A stretch of DNA of 7,558 nucleotides. Origin: CAZEXD01 sp964516865 (GTDB taxonomy: Bacteria > Patescibacteriota > Minisyncoccia > Minisyncoccales > Staskawiczbacteraceae). The stretch is taken from the NCBI GenBank assembly GCA_964516865.1, contig CAZEXD010000027.1, forward strand, positions 1-7,558. The letters are read 5' to 3'. The position numbers were made by a program, and so were the translations under genes. The first letter of the stretch is position 1. Each line of letters opens with the position of its first letter. The notes beneath the pieces are model-generated. The model did no database searches. It had not been told where the DNA came from and worked only from the letters and a program-made list of their open reading frames with translations. Below, in pieces: positions 1 to 4,742 of the stretch.

Positions 1-33
1 GCGGGTTTCCTTGTCTTAGTGATCGGGGGTTAG
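1..33 (+). CDS. Possible C-terminal tail of an upstream gene (partial)
   Basis: Frame 1 is open from the window edge to a TAG at 31-33 and reads AGFLVLVIGG. This is a hydrophobic stretch that could be the end of a membrane segment. Ten residues are too few to identify anything, and an open frame this short occurs easily by chance. It is listed only because the window starts in or close to an upstream gene. No terminator hairpin is visible between it and thpR. Confidence 0.2.
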   Translation, partial: AGFLVLVIGG

Positions 34-105
34 AATTTTTGGCTTGATAAAACTGATTTATATAAAGAAATATATTCAGTTATTATTTCATTAGAATTGC
101 ATTGA

Positions 106-136
106 TTGAACCTGATTCTTCTAAAAAAGTGATAAT
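106..136 (+). promoter_or_regulatory. Weak candidate promoter for thpR
   Basis: A TTGAAC (106-111) and a GATAAT (131-136) lie 19 nt apart, longer than the usual 16-18. If it is used, transcription would start about 6 nt before the ATG at 148, giving a nearly leaderless mRNA. That fits the absence of any Shine-Dalgarno sequence before thpR. The rest of 34-147 is AT-rich and shows nothing else. Confidence 0.3.
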
Positions 137-147
137 ATTCAATCAAT

Positions 148-762
148 ATGAACAAGCGTCACAGAATTTTTATTGCCATAAATCTGCCAGAGGAAATAAA
201 AAACGAACTGGTTAAGCGCCAAAACGAACTTAAAAATAAGTTTACTCTGAGTCAAGACGAGTATTCTAACCAATGGGTCAGGTGGACAAAAAAAGAAAAT
301 TTACACATCACCCTGGAGTTTTTGGGCTATCTAACAGACCAAGAACTGGCTGAAGTTTGTTTAATTGTTAAAGAGGTGGCAAACAAGCACACTTGCTTTT
401 CTTTAAATATAAAAAAGATTTTGTATGGTCCGCCGAAAATAATGCCGCCGCGAATGATTTGGGCGACTGGCGAAAGGTGCGAAGAGTTTAATTTATTGTG
501 CGACAGGCTGGCGGAGGCCCTGGCGGCTTCTCCGAAAATCCATTTCAAACCAGAAAACAGAGAAAATATTCCCCATATTACTTTAGCCAGAATAAATCAG
601 TGGGAATGGCGAAGAATTGAGCCGGACGAAAGACCAGAAATAGAAGAAGATATAAATTTATCATTTGAAGTCAAATCAATTGAAGTAATGGAAAGTCAAT
701 TAAGGCGGGCTGGGTCGGAATATAAAACTTTGGAATCATATTTTTTAAAAAAATTAACCTAA
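148..762 (+). CDS. thpR: RNA 2',3'-cyclic phosphodiesterase (2'-5' RNA ligase, 2H superfamily)
   Basis: This 204-aa protein belongs to the LigT/ThpR group of 2H phosphoesterases. These hydrolyse 2',3'-cyclic phosphate RNA ends to 2'-phosphates and can reversibly form 2'-5' linkages in tRNA halves in vitro. Both catalytic HxTx motifs are visible, HITL at residues 53-56 and HITL at 143-146, about 90 residues apart as expected for the two-lobed fold. The N-terminus (RIFIAINLPEEIK, 6-18) and PPRMIWATG (100-108) are also typical of the family. It is slightly longer than common homologues (about 180-190 aa), with an acidic stretch near 158-167. The ATG at 148 starts the conserved first strand. No Shine-Dalgarno precedes it. 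It is followed by 114 nt before murC, so co-transcription is possible but there is no functional link. The cytoplasmic role in this organism is unknown. Confidence 0.93.
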   Translation: MNKRHRIFIAINLPEEIKNELVKRQNELKNKFTLSQDEYSNQWVRWTKKENLHITLEFLGYLTDQELAEVCLIVKEVANKHTCFSLNIKKILYGPPKIMPPRMIWATGERCEEFNLLCDRLAEALAASPKIHFKPENRENIPHITLARINQWEWRRIEPDERPEIEEDINLSFEVKSIEVMESQLRRAGSEYKTLESYFLKKLT

Positions 763-876
763 TTCCCGACGCTTATTTTTTAAATTAAAATTAATTCTGC
801 AATTTATCCTGTTATTCGCTTGAATACCTGAATAAGAGATACGGATTAAATTTATATTTTTAAATATTTTATCAAA

Positions 877-2241
877 ATGAAAATACATTTAATTGGAATC
901 GGAGGAATTGGGGTTTCGGCATTGGCGCAGTATTATTTGGCAAAAGGACATGAGGTTTCGGGGTCGGATTTGGTTTTATCTGAAATAACAAACCAACTTA
1001 AAAAATTGGGTATAAAAATTTTCAAATCCGAAGCGCGAAATTCGAAAAAAAATCCAAAATTCAAATTTCAAATTCCAAAATTATCTGACTTGGTGGTTTA
1101 TAGCCCGGCTGTTGAAAAAAATAACCCAGAACTCCTGACGGCAAAAAAAATGGGCATAAAATGCCTTAGTTATCCTCAAGCACTTGGTGAACTGACAAAA
1201 AAACATTTTACTATCGCCGTTTCCGGAACTCATGGCAAAAGCACTACCACCGCGATGATCGGTTTGCTTTTAACAAAAGCCGGATTAGATCCAACAGTAA
1301 TTGTCGGCACAAAGTTAAAAGAATTTGGGGATAGCAACTGCCGGGCGGGAAAATCGCCATATCTGGTAATTGAAGCCGATGAACATTTTGCCTCTTTTTT
1401 AAATTATTGGCCAAAAATAATTGTTTTAACAACCTTAGAAGCCGACCATCTGGATTATTACAAAACTTTAGATAATTTGATAAATGCTTTTAAAGAATAT
1501 GTGGGGCATTTGCCAAAAAACGGCTGGTTGGTGGCGAATAAAGATGATAAGAATATAAACAAGATATTAAATTCTAAATTCCAAACTCCAAAATCCAAAA
1601 AAATATCAAATGCTAAATTCAAGATTCAAAAATATTCCTTAGAACAATCGGAAGCGGAAAAATTAAAAAGGATTTTGAAGGTGCCGGGAGAACACAATGT
1701 CTCTAACGCCTTGGCAGCGTTGGCCGTGGCGAGAATTTTAAAAATACCGGATAAAATTTCTTTTAAGGCCCTATCCGAATATCGGGGCGCCTGGCGCAGA
1801 TTCGAAGAGAAAGATTTGAAAATTAAAAATTTAAAATTAAAAATTATTTCTGATTATGGTCACCACCCTACAGAAATTAAAATGACTCTAAAAGCAGCGC
1901 GAGAAAAATATCCAAATAAGCGAATCTGGTGCGTTTATCAACCCCATCAATATCAAAGGACATTTTATTTGTTCGATGATTTTGTAAAAACATTTCGCAA
2001 GGTGCCTATTGATAAGATTATAATTACCGATATTTACAGTGTGGCGGGCAGGGAAAAAGAAGCGATAAAAAAGAAAGTAAATTCTCAAAAGTTAGTCAAA
2101 AAAATTGATAGAGAAAACGTAATTTATTTACCAAAAAATAAAATTAAAAATTATCTTAAAAAAAATTTGCGAGGCGGTGAGGTAGTGGTAATTATGGGCG
2201 CCGGGGATATTTACGAATTGACCTTAAAGCTTAAAAACTAA
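877..2241 (+). CDS. murC: UDP-N-acetylmuramate--L-alanine ligase
   Basis: MurC adds L-alanine to UDP-N-acetylmuramic acid using ATP, the first step of peptide stem assembly on the cytoplasmic peptidoglycan precursor. The 454-aa product matches the usual family length. Visible landmarks are the N-terminal Rossmann-like loop GIGGIGVS (7-14), ATP-binding P-loop SGTHGKSTTT (116-125), acidic EADEH (166-170), HN..NALAA (273-281), the MurC-type RRFEEK (307-312), DYGHHPTEI (326-334; usually DYAHHP) and QPHQYQRT (355-362). The last two separate MurC from MurD/E/F. Three lysine/asparagine-rich segments (about 54-69, 232-252, 313-325) coincide with AAATTC/CAAAAT-type low-complexity DNA and probably form surface loops. 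The ATG is followed at once by the nucleotide-binding strand (KIHLIGIGG), which fixes the start. There is no Shine-Dalgarno; the 763-876 leader is AT-rich with no convincing promoter. Other mur genes are absent from the window. The gene ends shortly before a strong terminator. Confidence 0.96.
   Translation: MKIHLIGIGGIGVSALAQYYLAKGHEVSGSDLVLSEITNQLKKLGIKIFKSEARNSKKNPKFKFQIPKLSDLVVYSPAVEKNNPELLTAKKMGIKCLSYPQALGELTKKHFTIAVSGTHGKSTTTAMIGLLLTKAGLDPTVIVGTKLKEFGDSNCRAGKSPYLVIEADEHFASFLNYWPKIIVLTTLEADHLDYYKTLDNLINAFKEYVGHLPKNGWLVANKDDKNINKILNSKFQTPKSKKISNAKFKIQKYSLEQSEAEKLKRILKVPGEHNVSNALAALAVARILKIPDKISFKALSEYRGAWRRFEEKDLKIKNLKLKIISDYGHHPTEIKMTLKAAREKYPNKRIWCVYQPHQYQRTFYLFDDFVKTFRKVPIDKIIITDIYSVAGREKEAIKKKVNSQKLVKKIDRENVIYLPKNKIKNYLKKNLRGGEVVVIMGAGDIYELTLKLKN
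1036..1083 (+). repeat. AT-rich low-complexity tract inside murC (first)
   Basis: The DNA repeats AAATTC/CAAAATTCAAATTTCAAA-type units and encodes a K/N/F-rich segment, residues 54-69 of MurC, between the Rossmann-like strand region and LSDLVVYSPA. The composition resembles the intergenic tracts near 2760-2815 and 6720-6795. It has no frameshift and looks like an in-frame expansion or insertion. Confidence 0.55.
1570..1632 (+). repeat. AT-rich low-complexity tract inside murC (second)
   Basis: AAATTCCAAACTCCAAAATCC-like units are repeated with variation and encode residues 232-252 of MurC (NSKFQTPKSKK and on). It lies in the central domain between the conserved N-K-D-D strand and the KVPGEHN motif, where loop length varies in Mur ligases. 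It is the clearest of the three tracts because the unit is repeated several times in frame. Confidence 0.6.
1813..1851 (+). repeat. AT-rich low-complexity tract inside murC (third)
   Basis: A run of AAAATT/TTTAAAA units encodes DLKIKNLKLKIIS (residues 313-325), between RRFEEK and the DYGHHP motif. A strand is normally found here, so this may be biased codon use at a real strand rather than an insertion. It is less certain than the other two tracts. Confidence 0.35.
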
Positions 2242-2285
2242 AAAACGTACGGTGGTCCCGACGGCTTAGTTTCCCTAATAAAAAT

Positions 2286-2325
2286 AGGCAGAAGGAACAG
2301 CGCAAGCGCTGTTCCTTCTGCCTTT
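2286..2325. terminator. Bidirectional intrinsic terminator between murC and the zinc-ribbon gene
   Basis: A perfect 17-bp stem (AGGCAGAAGGAACAGCG at 2286-2302 with its complement at 2307-2323) closes a CAAG loop. On the plus strand it is followed by TTTGTTGT. On the minus strand it is followed by TATTTTTATTAG. The two genes on either side converge on it, murC from the left and the 2346-2573 gene from the right, so it probably serves both. Confidence 0.88.
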
Positions 2326-2345
2326 GTTGTCAAGGACGGCTTGAA

Positions 2346-2573
2346 CTAAATTTCGCCAGCGACGACGCTGGCGGTCGTCCTCGCAACACGGTCAGGGTCG
2401 ACAGAGATTTTGCCGCTGCCATTACAGATATGGCATTGACCCTCCTCCTGCCGACCGGTGTCCGGTTCGTCGCGGAAGTCCAAATCCGCAACCCCAGCGC
2501 GCACTTGGCACGCCGAACACCAGCACTGGCCAGTGCCCTTGCAATGAGGACAGGACACCATTTTTTCTGCCAT
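2346..2573 (-). CDS. Small zinc-ribbon protein with DnaJ-type CxxCxGxG motifs, function unknown
   Basis: This is a 75-aa protein with seven cysteines: CPHCKGTG (8-15), C17, C19, C22 (CWCSAC) and CHICNGSG (47-54). Two copies of CxxCxGxG are the signature of the DnaJ cysteine-rich zinc-binding domain, here without a J-domain or substrate-binding domains. A polar linker (residues 23-46) and a short tail follow. A zinc-binding, possibly thiol or chaperone-related role is inference; I do not recognise the family. The start is well supported: AAAGGAG precedes the ATG at 2573 by 6 nt, and a TTGACA-N17-TAAAAT promoter lies upstream. The DNA is markedly GC-rich against its neighbours (35 of the 55 bases from 2346 to 2400 are G or C), which suggests transfer or a different selective regime. 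It converges with murC on a shared terminator. The start codon lies in a hairpin arm. Confidence 0.78.
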   Translation of the reverse strand: MAEKMVSCPHCKGTGQCWCSACQVRAGVADLDFRDEPDTGRQEEGQCHICNGSGKISVDPDRVARTTASVVAGEI

Positions 2574-2602
2574 ACTTTTCTCCTTTCAGGAAAATGGCAG
2601 AA
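2565..2602 (-). promoter_or_regulatory. Hairpin over the start codon and ribosome binding site of the zinc-ribbon gene
   Basis: TTCTGCCAT (2565-2573) and ATGGCAGAA (2594-2602) are perfect 9-bp arms around a 20-nt loop. In the minus-strand mRNA the downstream arm holds the AUG. Within the loop, UUUCCU and AGGAGA can pair around GAA (one U-G wobble), covering the Shine-Dalgarno. The whole initiation region can therefore fold shut. This might regulate translation (thermal, autogenous or ligand-based); its function is inference. Confidence 0.55.
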
Positions 2603-2618
2603 TCCCCTCTATTATTTT

Positions 2619-2647
2619 ATTTTATCATATTTTTTATTCTTTGTCAA
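2619..2647 (-). promoter_or_regulatory. Promoter of the zinc-ribbon gene
   Basis: Read on the minus strand, a consensus TTGACA (2647 down to 2642) and TAAAAT (2624 down to 2619) are separated by 17 nt. The predicted start near 2612 would give a leader of about 39 nt that begins just before the start-codon hairpin. Confidence 0.65.
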
Positions 2648-2690
2648 ATTAAATTCGCAAATTGAAAACGAATAAATTAATCACAAAAAG

Positions 2691-2699
2691 TTATCCACA
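2691..2699 (+). promoter_or_regulatory. Consensus DnaA box
   Basis: TTATCCACA is an exact match to the strongest DnaA-box consensus. It lies in AT-rich intergenic DNA about 9 nt before the -35 of the plus-strand promoter. No second exact box was seen in the window, so it is more likely a regulatory site or chance than an origin. Confidence 0.45.
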
Positions 2700-2707
2700 C
2701 CTTCTAT

Positions 2708-2736
2708 TTGTTTTTTAAAAACTGCAATAGTATAAT
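2708..2736 (+). promoter_or_regulatory. Promoter for the 52-aa membrane protein
   Basis: TTGTTT (2708-2713), 17-nt spacer and a perfect TATAAT (2731-2736). The predicted start near 2743 gives a leader of about 80 nt to the ATG at 2823. A consensus DnaA box lies directly upstream. Confidence 0.6.
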
Positions 2737-2785
2737 AAAGAAAATTATCTTAAAACAAAAACTAAGATTCAAATTATTTTTAAAA

Positions 2786-2811
2786 TTTTGAGTTTTATGT
2801 TTTGAGTTTTA
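2786..2811 (+). repeat. Tandem 12-nt direct repeat in the 5' leader
   Basis: TTTTGAGTTTTA occurs at 2786-2797 and again at 2800-2811, with a period of 14 nt. It lies in the leader of the 52-aa gene, within the AT-rich tract from about 2750. No function is apparent; it resembles the low-complexity tracts found elsewhere in the window. Confidence 0.5.
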
Positions 2812-2822
2812 AGCGTAATATT

Positions 2823-2981
2823 ATGTCTTCAAATATTATTTTTACAATTCTTTCTTTAATTATAATAATAGCAGTGGTTATTTATTTAATAGGGGTTAAA
2901 AAGGGAAAAGAACAGATGTCGGGCGAAAAAACAGTTGCCAAAACCGAAGAGAGCGAAGAAGAAAACGAGGAAAATCTTTAA
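2823..2981 (+). CDS. Small single-pass membrane protein (52 aa), function unknown
   Basis: ATG at 2823 to TAA at 2979-2981. Residues 5-24 form one uninterrupted hydrophobic helix (IIFTILSLIIIIAVVIYLIG), followed by the basic KKGK (26-29) and a strongly acidic tail (EESEEENEENL at the C-terminus). The basic cluster next to the helix suggests the tail faces the cytoplasm, with the short N-terminus outside. The hydrophobic, basic, acidic order is what one expects of a genuine small membrane protein and not of random AT-rich sequence. A good promoter (TTGTTT-N17-TATAAT) lies upstream. There is no Shine-Dalgarno, like the other plus-strand genes. It sits 193 nt before hrcA; that gap contains the CIRCE promoter and nothing else recognisable. 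I do not recognise the family. A partner-binding or membrane-anchoring role through the acidic tail is only a guess. Confidence 0.68.
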   Translation: MSSNIIFTILSLIIIIAVVIYLIGVKKGKEQMSGEKTVAKTEESEEENEENL

Positions 2982-3100
2982 AATAAATTGGAATAAGAAG
3001 AGAAACCTTTGTTTTTTAGAATAATTCTGATGATTCTCGATATTATTGATTAAAGACATCTAACAACCGGGAACGATTAAGGTGAAAAATATCTTTAGCG

Positions 3101-3129
3101 ATTATCACTCTTGACAAGAGAGTGATAAT
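3101..3129. promoter_or_regulatory. CIRCE-type HrcA operator
   Basis: ATTATCACTC (3101-3110), 9-nt spacer, GAGTGATAAT (3120-3129). The arms are perfect 10-bp complements, and the 9-nt spacer equals the CIRCE consensus (TTAGCACTC-N9-GAGTGCTAA), with GC of the arm changed symmetrically to AT. The -35 hexamer TTGACA falls inside the spacer, so bound HrcA would block RNA polymerase directly. It is the only CIRCE copy seen in the window. Confidence 0.92.
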
Positions 3130-3140
3130 TTTTGTATCAT
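3111..3140 (+). promoter_or_regulatory. Heat-shock promoter of hrcA-grpE
   Basis: Consensus TTGACA (3111-3116) within the CIRCE spacer, 18-nt spacing, TATCAT (3135-3140). The expected start near 3147 leaves a leader of about 28 nt with no Shine-Dalgarno. The overlap of -35 and operator supports repression by HrcA and induction when HrcA is inactive. Confidence 0.8.
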
Positions 3141-3174
3141 AATATTATCCTTATTATTATGCCTTAAAAGCCTT

Positions 3175-3654
3175 ATGGTAAATTTAACAAAACGACAAGA
3201 AGAAATACTGAATGGCCTTATTAAAGAATATATTAAAACAACTAAGCCAGTTAGTTCAGAGGTGTTAAAACGCGTTACCTCTTTAGATGTTTGCGGGGCG
3301 ACGATTAGAAATGAGTTGCAGGTGTTGACCAAAAAGGGTTATATAGTGCAACCCCATACCTCCGCTGGTAGAGTGCCAACCAAAAAAGCATATCAGTATT
3401 TTGCAGATAAAATCGCTCGGCAGGGGGAAAAATTTTTTACAGATTTTGTTGTGCGCCAGATAGAAATTGCTCGCCAGCATTTAGAGAGAGAAACGAAGTT
3501 CTTATTAGAAATAGCAGAGGCATTAGAAATATCTCATCATTTGGACAGCGAAAAATTGTTTAAGGCATTAACAGTTTTGGGTCCAACAAAAGAAATTTGT
3601 GAAGAAAATGAAAATATAATTAATCAATTATTAAAAGAATTAGAAAACCTTTAA
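3175..3654 (+). CDS. hrcA: Heat-inducible transcription repressor HrcA, short form
   Basis: HrcA binds CIRCE operators and represses chaperone genes; GroEL or similar chaperones normally keep it active. The N-terminal winged helix is well preserved: LTKRQEEILNGLIKEYI (4-20), PVSSEVL (25-31), recognition helix GATIRNELQVLTKKGYI (41-57) and the wing QPHTSAGRVPT (59-69), followed by KAYQYFAD (71-78). The protein is only 159 aa, whereas typical HrcA is about 340 aa. The GAF-like and insertion domains used for dimerisation and sensing are missing, replaced by about 80 residues of predicted helices (ARQHLERETKFLLEIAEALE). The ATG at 3175 begins the conserved domain. There is no sign of a frameshifted remainder: grpE begins 7 nt after the stop. 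The CIRCE dyad just upstream matches the binding domain, so autoregulation is well supported. How the short protein dimerises or senses stress is unknown. Confidence 0.9.
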   Translation: MVNLTKRQEEILNGLIKEYIKTTKPVSSEVLKRVTSLDVCGATIRNELQVLTKKGYIVQPHTSAGRVPTKKAYQYFADKIARQGEKFFTDFVVRQIEIARQHLERETKFLLEIAEALEISHHLDSEKLFKALTVLGPTKEICEENENIINQLLKELENL

Positions 3655-3661
3655 TTAATTT

Positions 3662-4159
3662 ATGGAAAACAATAAAAAAAACAACGATGATAAAAAAAAT
3701 AATGAATTAGAGGAGTTGAGAAAGAAATGCGAAGATTATCTTAATGGTTGGAAAAGAGAACGGGCGGATTTTTTGAATTACAAAAAAGATGAAATGGAAA
3801 GAATTAGTCAAATTATAAAATATGCAAACGAAGAGATAATTTTAAAAATTTTGCCAATTTTAGACAATATCTATTTAGCCGAAACGCAATTGCCAGAAGA
3901 ACTGAAAAATCATAAGTGGATAGAGGGCTTTGGGCAGATAAAAAAACAAATTTCTGATTTTTTAGAAAAAGAAGGAGTTGAGGCGGTTGAAACTGTAGGT
4001 AAGCCCTTTGACCCAAAGACAATGGAATCTGTGGGTGAAATAGAAAATAATGAAAAGGAGGCTGGTACGGTAGCTCAAGAGGTTCAGCGCGGATATATGT
4101 TGCATGGGAAATTGATTCGTCCTGCGAAAGTCAAAATTACGAAGCAATTCGAAAAGTAA
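3662..4159 (+). CDS. grpE: Nucleotide exchange factor GrpE
   Basis: GrpE releases ADP from DnaK and so resets the Hsp70 cycle; it acts as a cytoplasmic dimer. The 165-aa product has a charged, disordered N-terminus (N/K/D-rich, 1-18), a long dimerising helix (about 19-60, including WKRERADFLNYKKDEMER), the ILPILDNIYLAE segment (63-74) and the C-terminal beta domain with GKPFDPKTMESVG (113-125) and the family signature QRGYMLHGKLIRPAKV (142-157). The length is normal for a compact GrpE. The HEA of the usual FDPxxHEAV is replaced by MES here, a modest deviation. It starts 7 nt after hrcA with no separate promoter or Shine-Dalgarno, so it is co-transcribed from the CIRCE promoter. Instead of running into dnaK, it is followed by an oppositely oriented gene. 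A weak hairpin at 4188-4218 lies downstream. Confidence 0.96.
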   Translation: MENNKKNNDDKKNNELEELRKKCEDYLNGWKRERADFLNYKKDEMERISQIIKYANEEIILKILPILDNIYLAETQLPEELKNHKWIEGFGQIKKQISDFLEKEGVEAVETVGKPFDPKTMESVGEIENNEKEAGTVAQEVQRGYMLHGKLIRPAKVKITKQFEK

Positions 4160-4178
4160 GAACATTGCAAATTATTAT

Positions 4179-4219
4179 AAAAAAAAGAGGCGCTTCGCTG
4201 ATAAAGCTTAGAGCGCCTT
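4179..4219 (-). terminator. Terminator of the 146-aa minus-strand gene
   Basis: AGGCGCT (4188-4194) pairs with AGCGCCT (4212-4218), and a smaller GCT/AGC stem is possible in the loop. On the minus strand the stem runs into eight T residues (4186 down to 4179), a good intrinsic terminator 14 nt after the stop codon. On the plus strand the stem is not followed by a T-run, so it should terminate grpE poorly. Confidence 0.7.
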
Positions 4220-4232
4220 CGGGGGACCATTT

Positions 4233-4673
4233 TTAGTCGCGGACGCCGTCCGCGGTGAGTCCCTTTTTGTCCGTATCGGACGGCATTGGCGCCACCGTCA
4301 CTATGTATCCGTTCCAGCGCCGCTCTTTGTTACGGACAATATATCCTCCCCACCAGAAATATTTGTCAATTAGCCTTTCGAAAGACTGATCTGACTCTTG
4401 GTTATTTTTTACCCGCGTAACCCAGAAAATTAGTCCGGGGCCTGTTAGGCTAACCGATATTCGGCAGGAGGACTTGCCTGTCTCCATCTTCTTGGGGGGT
4501 TTAACTCCTCCAAAATGGTTGTCGAATTCTGTATTTACCTCGGCGAAGATAGTCTCATAGACGTGAGGTATTACATACCTGACTATGGTACAGGCCATAA
4601 TTTCGCCGGCCATCACCCAAAATAGGACAACCAGCCTCCAGGCGAGATTAACGCGATTAGTACTTGCTCGCAT
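4233..4673 (-). CDS. Hypothetical protein with one N-terminal membrane segment, between grpE and dnaK
   Basis: This is a 146-aa protein that I do not recognise. Residues 11-31 (AWRLVVLFWVMAGEIMACTI) are hydrophobic with a positively charged N-terminus (R2, R7, R13), consistent with a signal anchor or uncleaved signal. The remainder is mixed and rich in aromatic residues (LTGPGLIFWVTRV 77-89; YFWWGGYIV 105-113; RRWNGYIVTV 118-127), suggesting a small beta-rich domain outside the membrane. The start is well defined: AAGGAG lies 7 nt before the ATG at 4673, and TTGACA-N18-TATTAT lies upstream. The gene carries its own terminator, so it is a complete unit facing against the heat-shock genes. Its DNA is clearly richer in GC than grpE or dnaK, which suggests later insertion. 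The promoter region abuts that of dnaK divergently, so crosstalk is possible. Nothing links its function to heat shock. Confidence 0.75.
   Translation of the reverse strand: MRASTNRVNLAWRLVVLFWVMAGEIMACTIVRYVIPHVYETIFAEVNTEFDNHFGGVKPPKKMETGKSSCRISVSLTGPGLIFWVTRVKNNQESDQSFERLIDKYFWWGGYIVRNKERRWNGYIVTVAPMPSDTDKKGLTADGVRD
4238..4254. repeat. GC-rich palindrome at the 3' end of the hypothetical gene
   Basis: CGCGGACG (4238-4245) and CGTCCGCG (4247-4254) are perfect 8-bp arms around one base, encoding the last codons before the stop. A second short dyad, GTCCG-TAT-CGGAC (4268-4280), follows. A one-base loop makes a DNA-level site or a helper to the terminator more likely than a simple RNA hairpin. 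Its role is unknown. Confidence 0.5.
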
Positions 4674-4712
4674 TAAGATTCTCCTTGATGGGTGGAAAAA
4701 CGACCTTAAAAT

Positions 4713-4742
4713 ATAATAATACTATTAACACATATTTGTCAA
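4713..4742 (-). promoter_or_regulatory. Promoter of the 146-aa minus-strand gene
   Basis: Read on the minus strand, TTGACA (4742 down to 4737) and TATTAT (4718 down to 4713) are 18 nt apart. The predicted start is near 4706, leaving a leader of about 33 nt that contains the AAGGAG ribosome binding site at 4686-4681. Confidence 0.6.

Noticed and set aside
128..136. AGTGATAAT before thpR as a CIRCE half-site
   Set aside because: It matches the right CIRCE arm, but the left arm position (108-117) shows no complement. It overlaps a likely -10 and is best taken as chance.
2260..2342. GACGGCTT direct repeat (2260-2267 and 2335-2342) as a target-site duplication
   Set aside because: It flanks only the terminator, not the GC-rich gene, there are no terminal inverted repeats or transposase, and an 8-mer pair can be chance.
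2430..2675. Plus-strand open frame of 81 codons across the zinc-ribbon gene
   Set aside because: It is antisense to a gene with a promoter, ribosome binding site, terminator and patterned CxxC motifs. Its own product is low in recognisable features.
2640..2740. Replication origin around the DnaA box
   Set aside because: Only one exact box was seen, and dnaA, dnaN or other origin neighbours are absent.
3159..3167. ATG CCT TAA minimal leader frame before hrcA
   Set aside because: Two codons without a ribosome binding site; such start-stop triplets are frequent in AT-rich leaders and nothing suggests attenuation.
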